64,000 nucleotides of DNA from Spirosoma profusum (GCF_014699005.1 NZ_JACWZY010000002.1:124001-188000); one strand, 5' to 3'. Shown: positions 43,000-52,416, counted from the first letter of the stretch. Program-made: numbers and translations. The notes: generated by a model not told the origin, from the sequence alone.

Positions 43000-45906
43000 A
43001 TGAATCCCTTTCGACCTAATCTCATGAACAATTGCCGTCTGCTTGTCGCCTTCCTGCTGACTGCGATGTTGGCGACTACTACGTCCACTTTCGCGCAGAA
43101 CACGAAAGCCAAAGCCGCTGCTACTCCCGCTCCAGATACCGCCAAAGTTGATCGCGAATATACGATGGAAGCAACCATGTTGGGCTACTTCGCCAAAGAT
43201 GGAGCGCGTAACCCAACCTTAAAAGCCAATAAAGGCGATAAGGTACGTATCACAATCGTCAATGGCGAAGTGATGACGCACGACATCGCCCTGGAAAAAC
43301 TTGGTGTGAAAAGTAAAACGCTTCAGGACAAAGGCACCAAAACCAGCATTACGTTCGTCGCTGACAAAAACGATACGTATTACTGCACCGTTCCCGGCCA
43401 CCGGACCGCGGGTATGGTTGGTACGTTCGAAGTAGTAGAAGGCAAGATCGGCGAGGCAATTACGGCTGGACAACTGCCAATGAAAGACGGTCAACCGCTA
43501 AACCTGAACTTCGAAACCGGTACGTTGAAAGATTGGACTGCCAAGGGCGATGCTTTTACAAATCCCATTTTTGCGCAGGACGACCCTTCGCCGGTGCACG
43601 AGAAAGATATGCATGTTGGTTTTGCGGGGAAACATTTTCTGAGCAGCGGTGGCACGACTAACTACAAATTGACTGGTACGTTAACCTCGGTTCCGTTTAA
43701 AGTCACGCAGCCGTTTGCCGCTTTTATGGTATCAGGTGGCGCTTTGCAGGATACGCGCGTAGAGATCGTGCAGGCAAGTACCGACAAGGTTATTTACCAT
43801 ATTACGGGCCAGGGTCGTGCTACGTTACAGCCTGCCGTTGTTGAGTTGCAACCCTATCTGAATCAGGATATTTTCATCCGAATTGTGGATAACGAAACGG
43901 GTATTTCGCAGATTCCATACATCCCGAACGACAAATGGGCGCACATTAATTTCGATGATTTCCAGTTCTATGCCACGCGCCCTACGTTCCCGAATGAGTT
44001 GAAACAGAAGGACATCATCATTCTTCCTCCACTCGATCCCGTCTTAAATGCCGGCCTTTCAGGCGTTAAAGCGGCTCAGGCAATGACGCCCCCCAAAGGC
44101 TTTAAAATTACGCTGGCCGCTGCCGAACCCGACATCGTAAAACCGATTTGCTTCACCATCGACTGGAAAGGCCGACTGTGGGTGGTGGAATCGCACACGT
44201 ACCCGGTTCCGGCACCCGAGGGTCAGGGACGCGACAAGATTTTCATTTTTGAAGATACCAACGGCGACGGTACGTTAGACAGCAAAAAGCTGTTCACCGA
44301 AGGACTGAATCTGGTTAGCGGCATGGAGGTTGGCATGGGTGGTGTTTGGGTTGGTGCAGCTCCGTATCTGCTGTTCATCCCCGCTGATTTCAAAACCGAT
44401 AAACCAACCGGGCCACCGCAAAAATTGCTTGATGGCTGGGGTACACAGGATACGCACGAAACGCTGAACAGTCTGCGTTGGGGGCCTGATGGCTGGCTTT
44501 ATGGTACGCACGGCGTATTTACACACTCGAATGTTGGCAAGCCCGGCGCACCTGATTCGGAACGTACCAAAATCAACGCGGGTGTCTGGCGGTATCATCC
44601 AACAAATCATCAGTTTGAGATTTTTGCCGAAGGAACCAGCAATCCGTGGGGCCTCGATTTCAACGATTACGGTCATGCGTTCATTACGGCATGCGTTATT
44701 CCGCACATGTACCACATGATTCAGGGCGGGCGCTACCAGCGTCAGGGCGGGAAACATTTCAACCCGTATACGTACGACGACATCAAAACCCACGCCGACC
44801 ACGTACACTGGCTGGGCGAACGCGGTCCACACGCGGGGAATTTCCGTTCAGCTTCGGCAGGTGGTGGACATGCGCACGCTGGTGCCATGATTTACCTCGG
44901 AAATAGTTGGCCGCAGGAGTACCGGAACGACATTTTCATGAACAACATCAACGGTGCCAAACTCAACCGCGACCATCCGTCTCGTGCGGGTTCCGGCTAT
45001 ATGGTCAGCCACCGCCCCGATTTTATGGCGATGAATGATTCCTGGTCGCAGTGGATCAATATGAAATACGACCCAAGCGGTTCAGTATGGGCTATCGACT
45101 GGTACGACAAAAACCAGTGTCACAGTTCGAATCCCGACGTTCACGACAAAACGATGGGCCGTATTTTCAAGATTACGCACGAAAATGACAAGTGGGTACA
45201 GGCCGATTTATCAAAAGCATCGGATATGGAACTGGTTAATTACCAATTGAATGGAAACGACTGGTACGTTCGTCAGGCCCGACTTTTGTTGCAGGAGCGT
45301 GGCGGTAGTAAAAAGGTGCATAAAGCGCTGAAAGAAATTCTGGAAAAGAACCCTGATGCGACCCGCAAACTCCGTGCGTTATGGACTCTGCATGTAACGA
45401 AAGGGTTGACCGAGAAAGAGTTAGTCGATTTACTGAACAACGAAAACGAATACGTCAGAAGCTGGGCGCTTCAGTTACTCGCTGAAAACAAAACCATTTC
45501 GCCGGAAACGCTGAAGCGTCTTGCTACGTTGGCTCAAAACGATAATTCGTCGCTCGTTCGGATGTATTTGACGTCAGCCATGCTACGTCTCGAACCCGCT
45601 CAGCGTTGGGACGTAGTAGATGCGCTCGTTCAGAAGGCAGGCGACAAAGACGATCACAATTTGCCTCTTATGCTTTGGTACGCGTCTGAACCGCTCGCCA
45701 CTGTCGATATGAAACGGGCATTGGAACTGAGTCAAAAATCGAAAATGCCGAAACACCTCAATTACATGATCCAACGTATCGGCGCTATCGGAACCGACGA
45801 TGCCAAAAAGTTGCTGAAAGACTTTAATGATCGGGTAGGAAAGCGCGATCATTCGCACGAAAATCATGAGATTCAGGCACTGATTGCTAAGGTATTGGGA
45901 GAGTAA
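43000..45906 (+). CDS. Cupredoxin fused to PVC-type dehydrogenase beta-propeller and HEAT repeats
   Basis: 968 residues; ATG at 43000, with a second ATG at 43024 that also fits the signal peptide. A type-1 copper domain spans about 50-150, with ligands His94 and Cys129, His134, Met139 in CTVPGHRTAGM. A beta-sandwich region follows (about 165-320). Then comes a membrane-bound-dehydrogenase-type propeller (about 355-730; PPKGFKITLAAAEPDIVKP, WKGRLWVVESHTYP). HEAT-like repeats fill about 740-960. PVC relatives usually end in a heme c domain; no CxxCH occurs anywhere here, so copper may replace heme as electron acceptor (inference). The substrate is probably a sugar. Confidence 0.85.
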   Translation: MNPFRPNLMNNCRLLVAFLLTAMLATTTSTFAQNTKAKAAATPAPDTAKVDREYTMEATMLGYFAKDGARNPTLKANKGDKVRITIVNGEVMTHDIALEKLGVKSKTLQDKGTKTSITFVADKNDTYYCTVPGHRTAGMVGTFEVVEGKIGEAITAGQLPMKDGQPLNLNFETGTLKDWTAKGDAFTNPIFAQDDPSPVHEKDMHVGFAGKHFLSSGGTTNYKLTGTLTSVPFKVTQPFAAFMVSGGALQDTRVEIVQASTDKVIYHITGQGRATLQPAVVELQPYLNQDIFIRIVDNETGISQIPYIPNDKWAHINFDDFQFYATRPTFPNELKQKDIIILPPLDPVLNAGLSGVKAAQAMTPPKGFKITLAAAEPDIVKPICFTIDWKGRLWVVESHTYPVPAPEGQGRDKIFIFEDTNGDGTLDSKKLFTEGLNLVSGMEVGMGGVWVGAAPYLLFIPADFKTDKPTGPPQKLLDGWGTQDTHETLNSLRWGPDGWLYGTHGVFTHSNVGKPGAPDSERTKINAGVWRYHPTNHQFEIFAEGTSNPWGLDFNDYGHAFITACVIPHMYHMIQGGRYQRQGGKHFNPYTYDDIKTHADHVHWLGERGPHAGNFRSASAGGGHAHAGAMIYLGNSWPQEYRNDIFMNNINGAKLNRDHPSRAGSGYMVSHRPDFMAMNDSWSQWINMKYDPSGSVWAIDWYDKNQCHSSNPDVHDKTMGRIFKITHENDKWVQADLSKASDMELVNYQLNGNDWYVRQARLLLQERGGSKKVHKALKEILEKNPDATRKLRALWTLHVTKGLTEKELVDLLNNENEYVRSWALQLLAENKTISPETLKRLATLAQNDNSSLVRMYLTSAMLRLEPAQRWDVVDALVQKAGDKDDHNLPLMLWYASEPLATVDMKRALELSQKSKMPKHLNYMIQRIGAIGTDDAKKLLKDFNDRVGKRDHSHENHEIQALIAKVLGE

Positions 45907-45920
45907 AGAATAGTTCTGTT

Positions 45921-46041
45921 TTTTGTCATGCTGAGTCGGACCGCCGAAGCGGCACGAAGCATATTAAATTGCCCAACTTGAGGGTAATGATACGTTAGGA
46001 TGCTTCGTGCCGCTTCGGCGGTCCGACTCAGCATGACAAAA
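45921..46041. repeat. Palindromic intergenic element, copy 7
   Basis: Perfect 42-base arms at 45921-45962 and 46000-46041. The arm reads TTTTGTCATGCTGAGTCGG and then CCGCCGAAGCGGCACGAAG, a variant of the GC-rich insert in copy 4. The loop keeps TGATACGTTAGGATGC. It lies between two co-directional genes. Confidence 0.93.
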
Positions 46042-46074
46042 GTTATCTAATGACGTTTAGCAGACATATTTATT

Positions 46075-47334
46075 ATGAAGACTCGGATAAACAGAAGATA
46101 CGTACTAGGTGCTACGTTGCTTTGCTGCTGGCTTACCAATACGTATGGCCAGGAAGATAAGTCGTTGTTTAAGGTTCGGCAGCAACAGGCTGCGACGCCA
46201 GAAACTAAAGCGCCGAACAAAAACGTCGTTCCATCGGGCGAGTTTAAAAAAACAAAGCTGACCGGTGATTTCATTTCGGAAGGTGCCGCTGTAGCAGATT
46301 TAAATAAAGATGGAAAGCTGGACATAATTGCTGGTTACTACTGGTTCGAAGCGCCCAACTGGACGCGTCGCGAAATGGCTCCCTCGCGCACGTATGACCC
46401 ACGAAAGGAATACAGCGATTCGTTCCTCAATCTGGGCATGGACGTCAATCAGGACGGCTGGGACGACGTAGTGATTGTCGATTTTCCAGGCAAACCGGGT
46501 TTCTGGTTTGAAAACCCCAAAAACAATGCACCCGGTACATGGAAAAAGCACATCATTGCTGATTCAGTGGGTATCGCCAATGAATCGCCGGGATTTATCG
46601 ACATCGATGGCGATGGCCGACTCGATATTCTTTGTGGTGATAAAGCTAAAAAGCAGATTGTCTGGCTAAAATCGCCCTCAAAACCTGGCGACACTGAATG
46701 GAAACGCTTTCCGCTGAGCGCTGAGAACGTAGCAGGAACCGAGATTTTTTCGCACGGCATCGGGTACGGTGATATTGATAAAGATGGCCTTAATGACGTA
46801 GTGGTTAAGGAAGGCTGGTATAAAGGAACGTCTGATAAAAAAGCGGGTAACTGGGTATTTCATCCGGCCAATCTGGGTGAACCTTGCTCACACATGCAGA
46901 TTCTGGACGTAAACGGCGATGGCAAAAATGACGTAGTGAGTGCATCGGCCCATGCGCTCGGCATCTGGTGGCATGAACAAATAGTGGATGAACAGGGAAA
47001 AATCAATTTCAAAACGCATCTGATGAGCAATACTACGGCTCAAACGCACTCGTCCATTATGGCCGACCTCAATGGCGATGGACGTAAAGATTACATAACC
47101 GGCAAGCGATTTCTGGCGCACCACGGTCGCGACCCCGGCGATGCGGACCCTGGCATTATACTCTGGTTTGAATTTACGCCCGGAAAAGCGCCGTATTACA
47201 AAGAACACGTCATTGACAATGATTCGGGTTCGGGCCTGAACGTAGTGGCGCAGGACATGAACAAAGACGGTAAAATCGACATTGTCATTGCCAATAAAAA
47301 CGGTGTGTTCCTCTTCGAGAATAAAATGAAGTAA
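46075..47334 (+). CDS. Secreted FG-GAP/VCBS repeat protein
   Basis: 419 residues with a signal peptide ending NTYGQ. Seven repeats each carry a calcium-binding D-x-[DN]-x-D-G loop: DLNKDGKLD, DVNQDGWDD, DIDGDGRLD, DIDKDGLND, DVNGDGKND, DLNGDGRKD and DMNKDGKID. Together they would make one seven-bladed propeller. No catalytic domain is visible. FG-GAP proteins are common beside PVC-type dehydrogenase and DUF1080 genes and may act as surface binding or lyase-like proteins. It probably belongs with the two genes before it, although copy 7 of the palindromic element lies between. Confidence 0.88.
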   Translation: MKTRINRRYVLGATLLCCWLTNTYGQEDKSLFKVRQQQAATPETKAPNKNVVPSGEFKKTKLTGDFISEGAAVADLNKDGKLDIIAGYYWFEAPNWTRREMAPSRTYDPRKEYSDSFLNLGMDVNQDGWDDVVIVDFPGKPGFWFENPKNNAPGTWKKHIIADSVGIANESPGFIDIDGDGRLDILCGDKAKKQIVWLKSPSKPGDTEWKRFPLSAENVAGTEIFSHGIGYGDIDKDGLNDVVVKEGWYKGTSDKKAGNWVFHPANLGEPCSHMQILDVNGDGKNDVVSASAHALGIWWHEQIVDEQGKINFKTHLMSNTTAQTHSSIMADLNGDGRKDYITGKRFLAHHGRDPGDADPGIILWFEFTPGKAPYYKEHVIDNDSGSGLNVVAQDMNKDGKIDIVIANKNGVFLFENKMK

Positions 47335-47353
47335 GAGAGGTGCTGAATAGTTA

Positions 47354-47405
47354 TTTTGTCATGCTGAGTCGTGCCGCTTCGGCGGTCCGACTCAGCATGA
47401 CAAAA
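47354..47405. repeat. Palindromic intergenic element, copy 8, deletion derivative of copy 7
   Basis: Arms 47354-47370 and 47389-47405 (17 bases, perfect) flank 18 bases. The stretch 47371-47405 is identical to 46007-46041 of copy 7, joined directly to the first 17 bases of the left arm. It separates two convergent genes and probably terminates both. Confidence 0.9.
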
Positions 47406-47410
47406 ACATC

Positions 47411-49522
47411 CTAAAATTTGGCCTTCCCCGCATCCAGAAACGCCACGAAGTTTGCTACGTCACGATCGTAGTTTTTAGGCGACACCAGCAATTTTCCTTC
47501 GCTGTTGACGAGGCAGTAATGAGGCTGGGCGTTGTTGTTATACTTCGTAATCTGCAAATCGGCATTTTGCGCGCCGATGGTCTTTTTCTGCTTCTGGTCG
47601 TAGGTCGAGGTGTACCAGGACGTTTCTGGAAGTTCGGTTTTGTCGTCTACGTAAAGCGCAACCACCACAAAATCATTCTGTAACCGCGACAGCACCGCTG
47701 GATCTGACCAGACACGGGCTTCCATTTCGCGACAGTTCACGCAACCGTGTCCGGTAAAATCGATGAAAACGGGTTTATTCACTTTTCTGGCATAAGCCAG
47801 CCCCTGTTTGTAATCGAAAAATCCCTGCAAGCCATGCGGCAAGTGAAACAGATTGGCGTATTTAATATTCTCCGCAAGTTGTCCCTCAGCCCTCTGCCTA
47901 TTGCCCCCAGCCATTTGTAAATTGAAATCCTGCGACGTTTCTGGCGGCAGATAACCTGATAATGCTTTTAAGGGTGCGCCCCAAAGTCCGGGAATCATGT
48001 ACACGACAAACGAGAACGTAACAATCGCCAGCAATAACTTCTGAACACTGATGGATTTCACTTCGCTATCGTGCGGCAAACGCAGTTTCCCAAGGAAATA
48101 AAAACCAATCAGGGCGAAAATGACGATCCAGATCGAAAGAAAAACCTCTCGATCGAGCAAGCCCCAGTGATAAACCTGGTCGGCTACGCTCAGAAACTTT
48201 AGCGCCAGCGCCAGCTCCAGAAAGCCGAGAACAACCTTCACCGAATTGAGCCAGCCACCCGAACGAGGCAGATTTCGCAGCCATTGTGGAAAAGCCGCAA
48301 ACAACGTAAAAGGCACAGCGAAAGCCGACGAGAATGCCGCCATGCCAAGAATTGGCTTCACCACTTCGCCACCGGCTGAGGCTACCAGCAAACTACCGAC
48401 AATCGGCCCTGTGCAGGAAAACGAAACGAGCACGAGCGTAAACGCCATAAAGAAAATACCGGCGATACCACCCTGTTCAGATTTGGCGTCGGCTTTGTTA
48501 ACCAGCGAACTGGGAAGCACAATTTCAAACAAACCCAGAAACGACAGACCAAAAACAAAGAAAACGGCGAAAAACAGGACGTTCGGCAGCCAGTGCGTAC
48601 TCACAAAATTGGCAAACGCCGGCCCGTTCACCCGCGATACAACCGTACCGATTAATACGTAGATACCAATGATGAATACGCCGTACAGCAACGCTTTCCA
48701 CTGCCCGCCCTGCTGATTGGTGAAAAAGCTCACCGTAGCCGGAATAATCGGAAATACACAGGGCGTGAGCAATGCCACTAATCCCGATAGAAAAGCAGCT
48801 AACAGAAAACCTCCCAGCGAACCACCTGACGTATTGTTTATATCATCCCCGTTCACAGAGCCAACCACCGGGGCAGTGGCAGCTTCTGTAGTAATAGGTT
48901 CAATTTCTTTTACAGCTACCGTGTCTGATAAAACTGGTGACGACGTAGCAACGGCAACAGTCGTTTCGGAGGCCGGTTTCGTAACTGTTGATTCTGTTTT
49001 GGGGGTTGACGCAACTGCGGTCGACGTAGCTGTTGGTGCTGATACGTCGGCTACTGTTTTAATAGCTGTTGCGAGCTCAACTTCGGCGGGTGGAAGGCAC
49101 GTACCATCTTTGTCGGAACAGGCCATGTATTCAGCCGTGGCCCTGAATGAAGGATTCGGCTTCAGGATTTTGACTTTCTGGATGAAGACGGCTTTGTTCG
49201 CAAATTGACGAACTTTAGCGCCCCACACCTGCACAAATACCTCTTCGACTCCGATGGGCTTGGCGCTACCTATTGTCTGCCAGGCATCTGACGTAGTGAA
49301 TTTGAAACTAGTCGGAATTGGCCCGATGTTTGGATCTAGGTCGTTGGAGTAAATATGCCAGCCATTGTCAATTGCGGCCTGAATACGTATTTCTACTATC
49401 TCACCGACTTTGGCCGTGTTTTTTGGAGGGATAACCGACCAGCTTGTTGGATCTTTCTGTAACTGCGCTATTGCCACCGCGCTAAAAAATAGGCAGGTGA
49501 CAAGCGTAAGAAGTAACTTCAT
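47411..49522 (-). CDS. DsbD-like thiol:disulfide interchange protein
   Basis: 703 residues from the ATG at 49522, which opens into a signal peptide (MKLLLTLVTCLFFSAVAIAQ). A DsbD/DsbC-like periplasmic domain covers about 25-150 (VIPPKNTAKVGEIVEIRIQA). A Thr/Ser-rich linker follows, then about eight transmembrane segments with the paired Cys motifs TPCVFPIIPA and SFSCTGPIVG. The C-terminal thioredoxin domain has FTGHGCVNCREME as its CxxC site. It moves electrons from cytoplasmic thioredoxin to periplasmic partners. One plausible use is keeping the many exported cytochromes and the copper protein reduced, which is inference. Confidence 0.92.
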   Translation of the reverse strand: MKLLLTLVTCLFFSAVAIAQLQKDPTSWSVIPPKNTAKVGEIVEIRIQAAIDNGWHIYSNDLDPNIGPIPTSFKFTTSDAWQTIGSAKPIGVEEVFVQVWGAKVRQFANKAVFIQKVKILKPNPSFRATAEYMACSDKDGTCLPPAEVELATAIKTVADVSAPTATSTAVASTPKTESTVTKPASETTVAVATSSPVLSDTVAVKEIEPITTEAATAPVVGSVNGDDINNTSGGSLGGFLLAAFLSGLVALLTPCVFPIIPATVSFFTNQQGGQWKALLYGVFIIGIYVLIGTVVSRVNGPAFANFVSTHWLPNVLFFAVFFVFGLSFLGLFEIVLPSSLVNKADAKSEQGGIAGIFFMAFTLVLVSFSCTGPIVGSLLVASAGGEVVKPILGMAAFSSAFAVPFTLFAAFPQWLRNLPRSGGWLNSVKVVLGFLELALALKFLSVADQVYHWGLLDREVFLSIWIVIFALIGFYFLGKLRLPHDSEVKSISVQKLLLAIVTFSFVVYMIPGLWGAPLKALSGYLPPETSQDFNLQMAGGNRQRAEGQLAENIKYANLFHLPHGLQGFFDYKQGLAYARKVNKPVFIDFTGHGCVNCREMEARVWSDPAVLSRLQNDFVVVALYVDDKTELPETSWYTSTYDQKQKKTIGAQNADLQITKYNNNAQPHYCLVNSEGKLLVSPKNYDRDVANFVAFLDAGKAKF

Positions 49523-49586
49523 GCCGCTTGAAGGAAGTGATGATTTGTTTCTACAACAGAAATACAGCAAAAATATTTCCATAAAA

Positions 49587-49662
49587 AGTCGATAGTCGTT
49601 AGTCGATGGTCTTCAACGAGTTAATTCTACCCCTATTGACCCTTAACGAACGACTATCGACT
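49587..49662. repeat. Intergenic inverted repeat AGTCGATAGTCGTT
   Basis: Perfect 14-base arms at 49587-49600 and 49649-49662. It overlaps the upstream edge of the DsbD-like leader and lies just after the dioxygenase gene. A weaker relative, with TAGTCGTCAG and its complement, lies at about 56449-56510. Confidence 0.65.
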
Positions 49663-49678
49663 GACAACTGATGGCTTT

Positions 49679-50512
49679 TTACCGACTAAATAAAATCGGA
49701 TTCATCTCGTCCTGCGGTTGGCTACCTATAGGCAGGCTGTTGAGCCAGGTCTCATGATCAGCGATCTGATACTGATTGCGAGGCTGAATAATTGTCTGAT
49801 CTTTATCCATGTAAATCATGGTCATGACCTTCCGTGGTTTGTCTGATACGTTCGGGCCAGCGCGGTGGAACGTCCAGCCTGCGTGATAGCTGACTTCGCC
49901 CAGTTCAAAAGGCGTATCGTGGACGTTAAAATTCTGTTTCTGAAGCGCTTCGGCCAGGATTTTTTCGCTATCGTCACTGATTTCAATATCGCGGCCAATC
50001 TCTACGTGTTGGCTGCCTTCGGCAAAAGCCAATGGCCCCATTTCCATCGGTGTATGCTGCAACGGAATCCAGACCGTAACCGTTTTTGGCGATGATAGAG
50101 GCCAATAAAACTGGTCGGCGTGCCAGGGAGTAATGCCGCCCGACGGCTCTTTATATAGTGCCTGATCGTGGTAAATTCGAACACCATCGACGCCCATCAA
50201 ATCAGCGGCAATTTTGGCCAGTCGTTTCGAGAAAACGAATTCTCTGGCTTCAGCATCTTCACGCCAAAGGTTCATGATTTGTAGAAAAGCCCGCTCATAC
50301 GTAGTACGTTCCGCCATTGGTTTTATCAACGTATTGAGTCGAAATACCAAATCCGTAATAATATCGCCATAATAGTCCAGAACGGCGGGACTCAATACGT
50401 GCTTTAACTTAACGTAGCCATTTGTCTGGTAGAACGTAACAGCTTCTGAACTGACCTGATACGGTGCGTCCAACTCAGCCAGCAGGGATTTTTTATCAAG
50501 CGTAGCATTCAT
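49679..50512 (-). CDS. Phytanoyl-CoA dioxygenase (PhyH) family protein
   Basis: 277 residues from the ATG at 50512; the longer frame opens with TTG. The Fe(II)/2-oxoglutarate-binding triad is present: His and Asp in WHADQFYW (about 140) and the distal His in TFHRAGPN (about 222), followed by the 2-oxoglutarate Arg in KPRKVMTMIY. The N-terminus YQTNGYVKLKHVLSPAVLDY matches PhyH. These enzymes hydroxylate varied small molecules, and the substrate here is unknown. It stands alone, bounded by repeats on both sides. Confidence 0.9.
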   Translation of the reverse strand: MNATLDKKSLLAELDAPYQVSSEAVTFYQTNGYVKLKHVLSPAVLDYYGDIITDLVFRLNTLIKPMAERTTYERAFLQIMNLWREDAEAREFVFSKRLAKIAADLMGVDGVRIYHDQALYKEPSGGITPWHADQFYWPLSSPKTVTVWIPLQHTPMEMGPLAFAEGSQHVEIGRDIEISDDSEKILAEALQKQNFNVHDTPFELGEVSYHAGWTFHRAGPNVSDKPRKVMTMIYMDKDQTIIQPRNQYQIADHETWLNSLPIGSQPQDEMNPILFSR

Positions 50513-50622
50513 GATCACTCTCTTTTTTAGATGAGCCAATGTAAACGTAACAAAGTCGCAGAAATTTAATCTTTAACTATATGCTACGTTGCTAATTAAT
50601 GAATGAGATTTTATTTCTTTGA

Positions 50623-50708
50623 TTGTCATGCTGAGGTACGAAGCATCTTAAGACACCCAAATTCTAGTGTAATGATACGTTAAGATGCTTCGTACCTCAG
50701 CATGACAA
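50623..50708. repeat. Palindromic intergenic element, copy 9
   Basis: Perfect 29-base arms at 50623-50651 and 50680-50708 with a 28-base loop. The arms equal those of copy 1 (TTGTCATGCTGAGGTACG) apart from one base in copy 1. The loop begins GACACCCAAATT, close to the loop of copy 3 (AGCACCCAAACG). Its right part is TAATGATACGTTAAGATGC. Confidence 0.93.
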
Positions 50709-50759
50709 AAATGCATCCATAAGATTTACTCATCCAAAGAATCCTATTGATATAACGTA

Positions 50760-52067
50760 ATGAAACAAATTCTAGTTATTCAGCCACTTGTTTACGTAGC
50801 AATTCTGTTCATATTGATTCAGTCTTGCCGGCCTACAAAACAGGAAGTTACCCCAACCGATGACGTAAAGCTTTTGGGCATTTCAATTCCGGGCTTTCCA
50901 GCGGAAAATATCGCGATTGATCAGGAGAAAAAACAGGTTGTGCTGACAGTTCCTGCCAACGTAACGACTGCCAATTTTGAAGCAAAATCGTACCAGACAT
51001 CAGCCAATAGCGCTATATGGAATGAGCAACCTTCTCCAATTAGTCTTTGCCGAATGCCGTCGCCCGACCAGCAGTTAGGTATTTATGTACTTAACGACGC
51101 CAATAAACTTTCTATTTACAAATTCGCGATAAAGCCTGCTGGTAATCTCCAGATTGGCTTTATCGATAACCAGACAACGGCTATTGTTGCGCAGCCACTA
51201 GGATTTCAGATCGAAAATTTTCTGGATGGCATCGGTGAAGGGCAGATCATTTTATCGAGAACCGACGCTTCAGAACGGGATACGTTACGTGTTGGCTGTT
51301 GTTTAGGATTAGGAAATTGCAGCACCAGCAATCAATATGCTGCGAATATTCCGGAACGGGTTCGGCCAGGTGAGTATACCGTTGAAATCAGAAAAGCGAA
51401 TGGACGACAGGCCATTGCGAATCAAAAACTCACATTTCGGAAAGGAACACCATTGCTGGAGAAATTCCAGTTTCAAAAGCCAATTATAGCAAAGACGCGT
51501 AATCTGGTCATTAACGGCGAAAATCTGTTTGCCGATGATAGCCCCGAATTGCTGGTTCAGCGTGTAACAGGTGAGCGTTTCCGATTGAAGCCAACAGTTG
51601 TTTCCGCTTTTGGCCGGTCCGTAAATCTGGACTTACCAGCAGAAATGACTCCCGGCTACTACTACGCTCAACTCGTGATACGTGGTCAGGTAGTTAGCAC
51701 AACGTATCGTCTAACCGTGCTACGTCAATCTGACCAACCCAGCGTACTCTCCATTGATACGTTGCTGGCGTCGCGGTCGGCTAACCCCCTGGTTCTTCAG
51801 CGGTCGCGTTACTATTCGGCCCATATTTTGCCCGAATACGGTCCATATCCAGATAAACTGGATGTTAAATTAACAGACGCCAACAGCCCTGATCAAACCG
51901 TCGTTTTCAGGTATAGAACCGGAAGATATAATAGTGATTATCCCGGCGGATTAGCAATTCCGAATACAATCATTCCTGGAAAATATACGCTTCGGATCGT
52001 TGCTACGTATTCAGATGGAACGGTTGTGGAAAGCGAACCGCTGGAACGATACGTCATTGTACAGTAA
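50760..52067 (+). CDS. Lipoprotein of unknown function with Ig-like repeats
   Basis: 435 residues, ATG start, lipobox near LIQSC (about 22). The body has no catalytic motif. Repeated stretches such as RPGEYTVEIRKANGRQ, TPGYYYAQLVIRGQVV and IPGKYTLRIVATYSDG suggest three or four Ig-like or IPT-like beta domains. The segment VDDVKLLGISIPG-like at the front resembles the first domain of other Cytophagales surface lipoproteins. It is probably an outer-membrane or surface protein. A strong terminator follows directly. Confidence 0.6.
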   Translation: MKQILVIQPLVYVAILFILIQSCRPTKQEVTPTDDVKLLGISIPGFPAENIAIDQEKKQVVLTVPANVTTANFEAKSYQTSANSAIWNEQPSPISLCRMPSPDQQLGIYVLNDANKLSIYKFAIKPAGNLQIGFIDNQTTAIVAQPLGFQIENFLDGIGEGQIILSRTDASERDTLRVGCCLGLGNCSTSNQYAANIPERVRPGEYTVEIRKANGRQAIANQKLTFRKGTPLLEKFQFQKPIIAKTRNLVINGENLFADDSPELLVQRVTGERFRLKPTVVSAFGRSVNLDLPAEMTPGYYYAQLVIRGQVVSTTYRLTVLRQSDQPSVLSIDTLLASRSANPLVLQRSRYYSAHILPEYGPYPDKLDVKLTDANSPDQTVVFRYRTGRYNSDYPGGLAIPNTIIPGKYTLRIVATYSDGTVVESEPLERYVIVQ

Positions 52068-52116
52068 AGCTCCTAAAATGCCCTGACTGCTACGTTCAGA
52101 GTATTTTAGGAGCTTT
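52066..52116. terminator. Bidirectional terminator between convergent genes
   Basis: Perfect 14-base arms AAAGCTCCTAAAAT (52066-52079) and its complement (52103-52116). The left arm starts within the lipoprotein stop codon, and the right arm ends 10 bases before the stop of the convergent WXXGXW gene. Confidence 0.8.
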
Positions 52117-52125
52117 CTCTTAGCG

Positions 52126-52416
52126 CTAACGGCCTTCAACCCAAACCCGCCCACGTCGGGTTTGTTCCCAGTGACCTGGCGTTCTTGCCGTGTATCGAGA
52201 CGGAGCAACGCGGTAGTAGCCGTTTACCCAAACGTAATTCCGTCCCCGGCGAACGTAGTGGCCCGGAACCCATACGTGGCGCGCCGATGGTGCTCTTGGA
52301 ATTACTTCAACACGATCTCGAGGTGGGCCTTGTGTTGTGGCGGTAGTCGTACAGGCTGTAAACAAAGCGGGGAGCAATAAGCCCGCGAGTGCAAAAACTT
52401 TCAGTTGCGTTTTCAT
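52126..52416 (-). CDS. WXXGXW-repeat lipoprotein
   Basis: 96 residues. The signal ends ALFTAC, a lipobox, so it should be lipid-anchored. Three WXXGXW/WVxGxY-type repeats follow: HVWVPGHYVRRG, YVWVNGYYRV and PGHWEQTRRGRVWVEGR. Proteins of this type are small, basic and exported; their role is unknown. A paralogue in the same orientation lies at 52633, and the stretch encoding VPGHYVRRG is nearly identical in DNA. Each gene has its own gap and terminator. Confidence 0.85.
   Translation of the reverse strand: MKTQLKVFALAGLLLPALFTACTTTATTQGPPRDRVEVIPRAPSARHVWVPGHYVRRGRNYVWVNGYYRVAPSRYTARTPGHWEQTRRGRVWVEGR

Noticed and set aside
44275..44832. 185-codon antisense frame inside the cupredoxin-propeller gene
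   Set aside because: It lies wholly inside a well-supported coding region and shows no family features.
826..50708. CRISPR array reading of the repeated hairpins
   Set aside because: Copies are kilobases apart, palindromic throughout, and lack regular spacers or cas genes.
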